Source: an uncultured Eubacterium sp.
GTDB taxonomy: Bacteria; Bacillota; Clostridia; Lachnospirales; Lachnospiraceae
Direction of reading: 5' to 3'
NCBI RefSeq assembly: GCF_934295145.1
Contig: NZ_CAKRAS010000002.1
Location: 32,773 to 96,772 of the forward strand
DNA length: 64,000 bases
Position numbers and translations under genes: made by a program. Numbering within the stretch: the first letter of the stretch is position 1; every line of letters starts with the position of its first letter. The notes under the pieces are model-generated. The model was given only the letters and a program-made list of their open reading frames with translations, searched no databases and was not told the origin of the DNA. Of the stretch, positions 62,662 to 64,000 are shown piece by piece.

Positions 62662-63645
62662 CTATACTTCTTTATAAATTGTTTTTCCACACTTCATAAT
62701 CTCATCAATCATAACTTCCGTGGACCATCCACCGAACGGAAGGAACATTGGGCAGTAGCAGTATCCTTCCGCGGTTTTTTCAAATACTTCACGCACGCGT
62801 TTGCGCAAATCTTCTTCCGTAAGTGTACCTGCCAGGGCTTCCGTCTGGTATCCCTGGTAATCCGGTGTGGTGTGATATCCGAGATTCATGCCTGTGATGG
62901 ATTTCAGTTTTGGAATATCGTTGATTTCCATACCCTGCCATGCATCAATACCAAGTTCTACAAATTCAGGAACGATTGCTTCAATCTTTCCACAGGAATG
63001 CATATCAAAAAGTACGCCCAGTTCATGGCAGCGGTCAACAGCTTTCTTGATCTGTGGTTTGATCAGGGAGCGCCATACATCCGGAGAGAAGAACATGTTA
63101 TTCTGAGTACCCCAGTCATCATGGAACATCAAAACATCCGGTTTGTAATATTCGATAACTTTCTCCATGAGTTTGATTTTCCATTCCATATAAGTGTTGA
63201 AGAATTCTTCAACCTCTTCCGGATCTGTCAGTAATGCACATAATGCATTCTCAAATCCCATCAGCATATGAAGACGTTCGAAAGGTCCGTTTACAAACAT
63301 GATCTCAAATACTTTGTTTTCACGGTCAATTTCACTGATGTGATCGATTTCTTCCACTTTGGACCAGTCCCATGCATCCAGATCCGGGAATTTTACCAGT
63401 TCTCTCCAGTCACAGATGTCTTCCATGAGCGGTTCAACAGAATGATCCGGTGCAATGGCATCTACGCTGGATTCATATTTCCACGGAACTCCAAACCAGT
63501 CTACTCCGCCATGCTCATGGGAAGGACGCTCCTTGTAAGCTTCCGGATTGAATAAAACGAAGATACCTTCGTCTGTCGGCAGTTCATCTACCGGCTCATG
63601 GCGGAAAAAGGCCATTACTCTCTCTTTTGGTGTCATTTCCTTCAT
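62662..63645 (-). CDS. UroD-family methyltransferase, likely substrate:corrinoid methyltransferase
   Basis: A 327-residue uroporphyrinogen-decarboxylase-fold protein beginning MTPKERVMAFFRHEPVDELP (from residue 4). Motifs VLMFHDDWGTQNNMFFSPDVWRSLIKP and LFDMHSCGKIEAIVPEF (zinc-type His/Cys) fit methyltransferases of the MtvB/CmuA side of the family rather than true HemE. By position it should demethylate an O- or other methylated compound and load the corrinoid protein. AAAAGGAGA precedes the ATG. The substrate cannot be read from sequence. Confidence 0.85.
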   Translation of the reverse strand: MKEMTPKERVMAFFRHEPVDELPTDEGIFVLFNPEAYKERPSHEHGGVDWFGVPWKYESSVDAIAPDHSVEPLMEDICDWRELVKFPDLDAWDWSKVEEIDHISEIDRENKVFEIMFVNGPFERLHMLMGFENALCALLTDPEEVEEFFNTYMEWKIKLMEKVIEYYKPDVLMFHDDWGTQNNMFFSPDVWRSLIKPQIKKAVDRCHELGVLFDMHSCGKIEAIVPEFVELGIDAWQGMEINDIPKLKSITGMNLGYHTTPDYQGYQTEALAGTLTEEDLRKRVREVFEKTAEGYCYCPMFLPFGGWSTEVMIDEIMKCGKTIYKEV

Positions 63646-63700
63646 TTTTTCAGTTCTCCTTTTTGTTCGATAATTACAATGTCATATTGTTTTTGGAAAA

Positions 63701-63823
63701 TTAATTGTTTTTGTCCAGTTCTTCCCGGTTCTTTTTTCCCATCTGATTCCATACTGCAGACAGGATCATTAATAAAACCATAACTCCAACAAAACATAAC
63801 ATCCAGATCTGTGTCGTAGTCAT
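63701..63823 (-). CDS. Very small single-helix membrane protein (40 aa)
   Basis: A 40-codon gene, MTTTQIWMLCFVGVMVLL at the start, one transmembrane helix (about residues 5-25) and a charged tail GKKNREELDKNN. A strong AAGGGAGGG lies eight bases before the ATG, in a same-strand run ahead of the methyltransferase gene. A longer overlapping frame on the same strand is soluble and lacks this spacing. It resembles in form the tiny helper subunits of secondary transporters (MetS-like), an inference from size and layout. Partner unknown; probably encoded just beyond the window. Confidence 0.75.
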   Translation of the reverse strand: MTTTQIWMLCFVGVMVLLMILSAVWNQMGKKNREELDKNN

Positions 63824-63838
63824 TTTTCATACCCTCCC

Positions 63839-63970
63839 TTATTTGTCATCCAGGTTGACCAGTTCGTCGCTGTCACCGAATTTGTTGAGTTTACCAATGG
63901 CAAATCCGATACCGGTTATTGCAAATACCATAATGGCAGTATACAGAATTGTAGTCACACACATATGCAT
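63839..63970 (-). CDS. Very small single-helix membrane protein (43 aa)
   Basis: A 43-codon gene beginning MHMCVTTILYTAIMVFAI. One transmembrane helix (about residues 4-26) is followed by GKLNKFGDSDELVNLDDK, an acidic cytoplasmic-type tail. AAAGGAGG precedes the ATG at nine bases. It is followed 15 bases later by the next small membrane gene, and both head the corrinoid methyltransferase genes seen here. Neither is recognised as a named family. They may be subunits of a transporter for the methylated substrate; the upstream gene is cut off. Confidence 0.72.
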   Translation of the reverse strand: MHMCVTTILYTAIMVFAITGIGFAIGKLNKFGDSDELVNLDDK

Positions 63971-64000
63971 AATATCTTCCTCCTTTATGCGCGTTTACCG

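Noticed and set aside
63642..63830. 62-codon minus-strand frame overlapping the 40-aa membrane gene
   Set aside because: Soluble, Pro/Lys-rich product with no ribosome binding site at usable distance; the alternative frame has AAGGGAGGG, a membrane helix and fits the spacing of the operon.
1..64000. tRNA, rRNA, CRISPR arrays, insertion sequences, prophage genes
   Set aside because: None was recognised on either strand; the hairpin elements found have no transposase and no regular spacer arrays.

Overview
The window reads as chromosomal DNA of an anaerobic, spore-forming-lineage Firmicute. The best guess is family Lachnospiraceae, perhaps Blautia or a close relative. Supports are the gene order gap-pgk-tpiA-gpmI, a DUF6106-like protein, YmxH and SpoVB-type proteins, strong GGAGG ribosome binding sites, moderate GC with AT-rich intergenic DNA, the anaerobic (Cbi) cobalamin pathway and a corrinoid methyltransferase operon of the kind acetogens use. 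The genus is inference. No rRNA, tRNA, CRISPR array, transposase or prophage gene was seen. Almost every gene lies on the minus strand; the only plus-strand genes are the AraC regulator, a PHP phosphoesterase and a flippase.

Layout. (1) 1-5379: Leloir galactose operon galK-galT-galE plus a membrane protein, with a divergent AraC-type regulator and a perfect inverted repeat between them. (2) 5398-5948: two copies of a structured, repeated intergenic element; a third lies at 18014-18184. (3) 5978-9807: purC-purF-purB, then a MATE exporter. (4) 11670-16694: glycolytic genes gap, pgk, tpiA and gpmI, separated by hairpins and a palindromic element. (5) 17175-28738: housekeeping genes: PHP phosphatase, cysteine desulfurase, lipid flippase, MalY/PatB lyase, EF-P, RpiB, YqeG, NrdR, YmxH, YchF, a thioredoxin-reductase-like protein, a metallophosphoesterase and GlpP. 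(6) 28844-57201: a long same-strand run for tetrapyrrole and cobalamin synthesis. It carries hemA, hemL, hemB, hemC and a SUMT-HemD fusion to make precorrin-2, a SirC-type dehydrogenase, nearly all cbi ring-contraction and amidation genes, and the nucleotide-loop genes. Inserted in it are a LysR regulator with a class II aldolase, and a secreted NEAT-like protein with an ABC-2 transporter. (7) 57258-64000: a corrinoid methyltransferase system with a RACo-type activator, a DUF2284 protein, a LysR regulator, an MtaA-like methyltransferase, a corrinoid protein, a second UroD-family methyltransferase and two very small membrane proteins.

How the parts fit. The hem genes feed uroporphyrinogen III to SUMT and then mainly to cobalamin, since no hemE or later heme gene is present here. 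The cobalamin is the cofactor of the corrinoid protein next door. That protein is inferred to be charged by the UroD-family methyltransferase at 62662-63645, discharged by the MtaA-like protein at 60799-61806 and reductively repaired by RACo. Absent from this window are a cobaltochelatase (CbiK/CbiX), a corrinoid adenosyltransferase, the CobC phosphatase, BluB and a cobalt transporter. No cobalamin riboswitch was recognised.

The observations most worth following are the repeat family whose terminal arms differ between copies but stay complementary within each copy, the two tiny membrane proteins at the head of the methyltransferase operon, the NEAT-like/ABC-2 trio inside the cbi genes, and the pair of complementary-looking CobU homologues.
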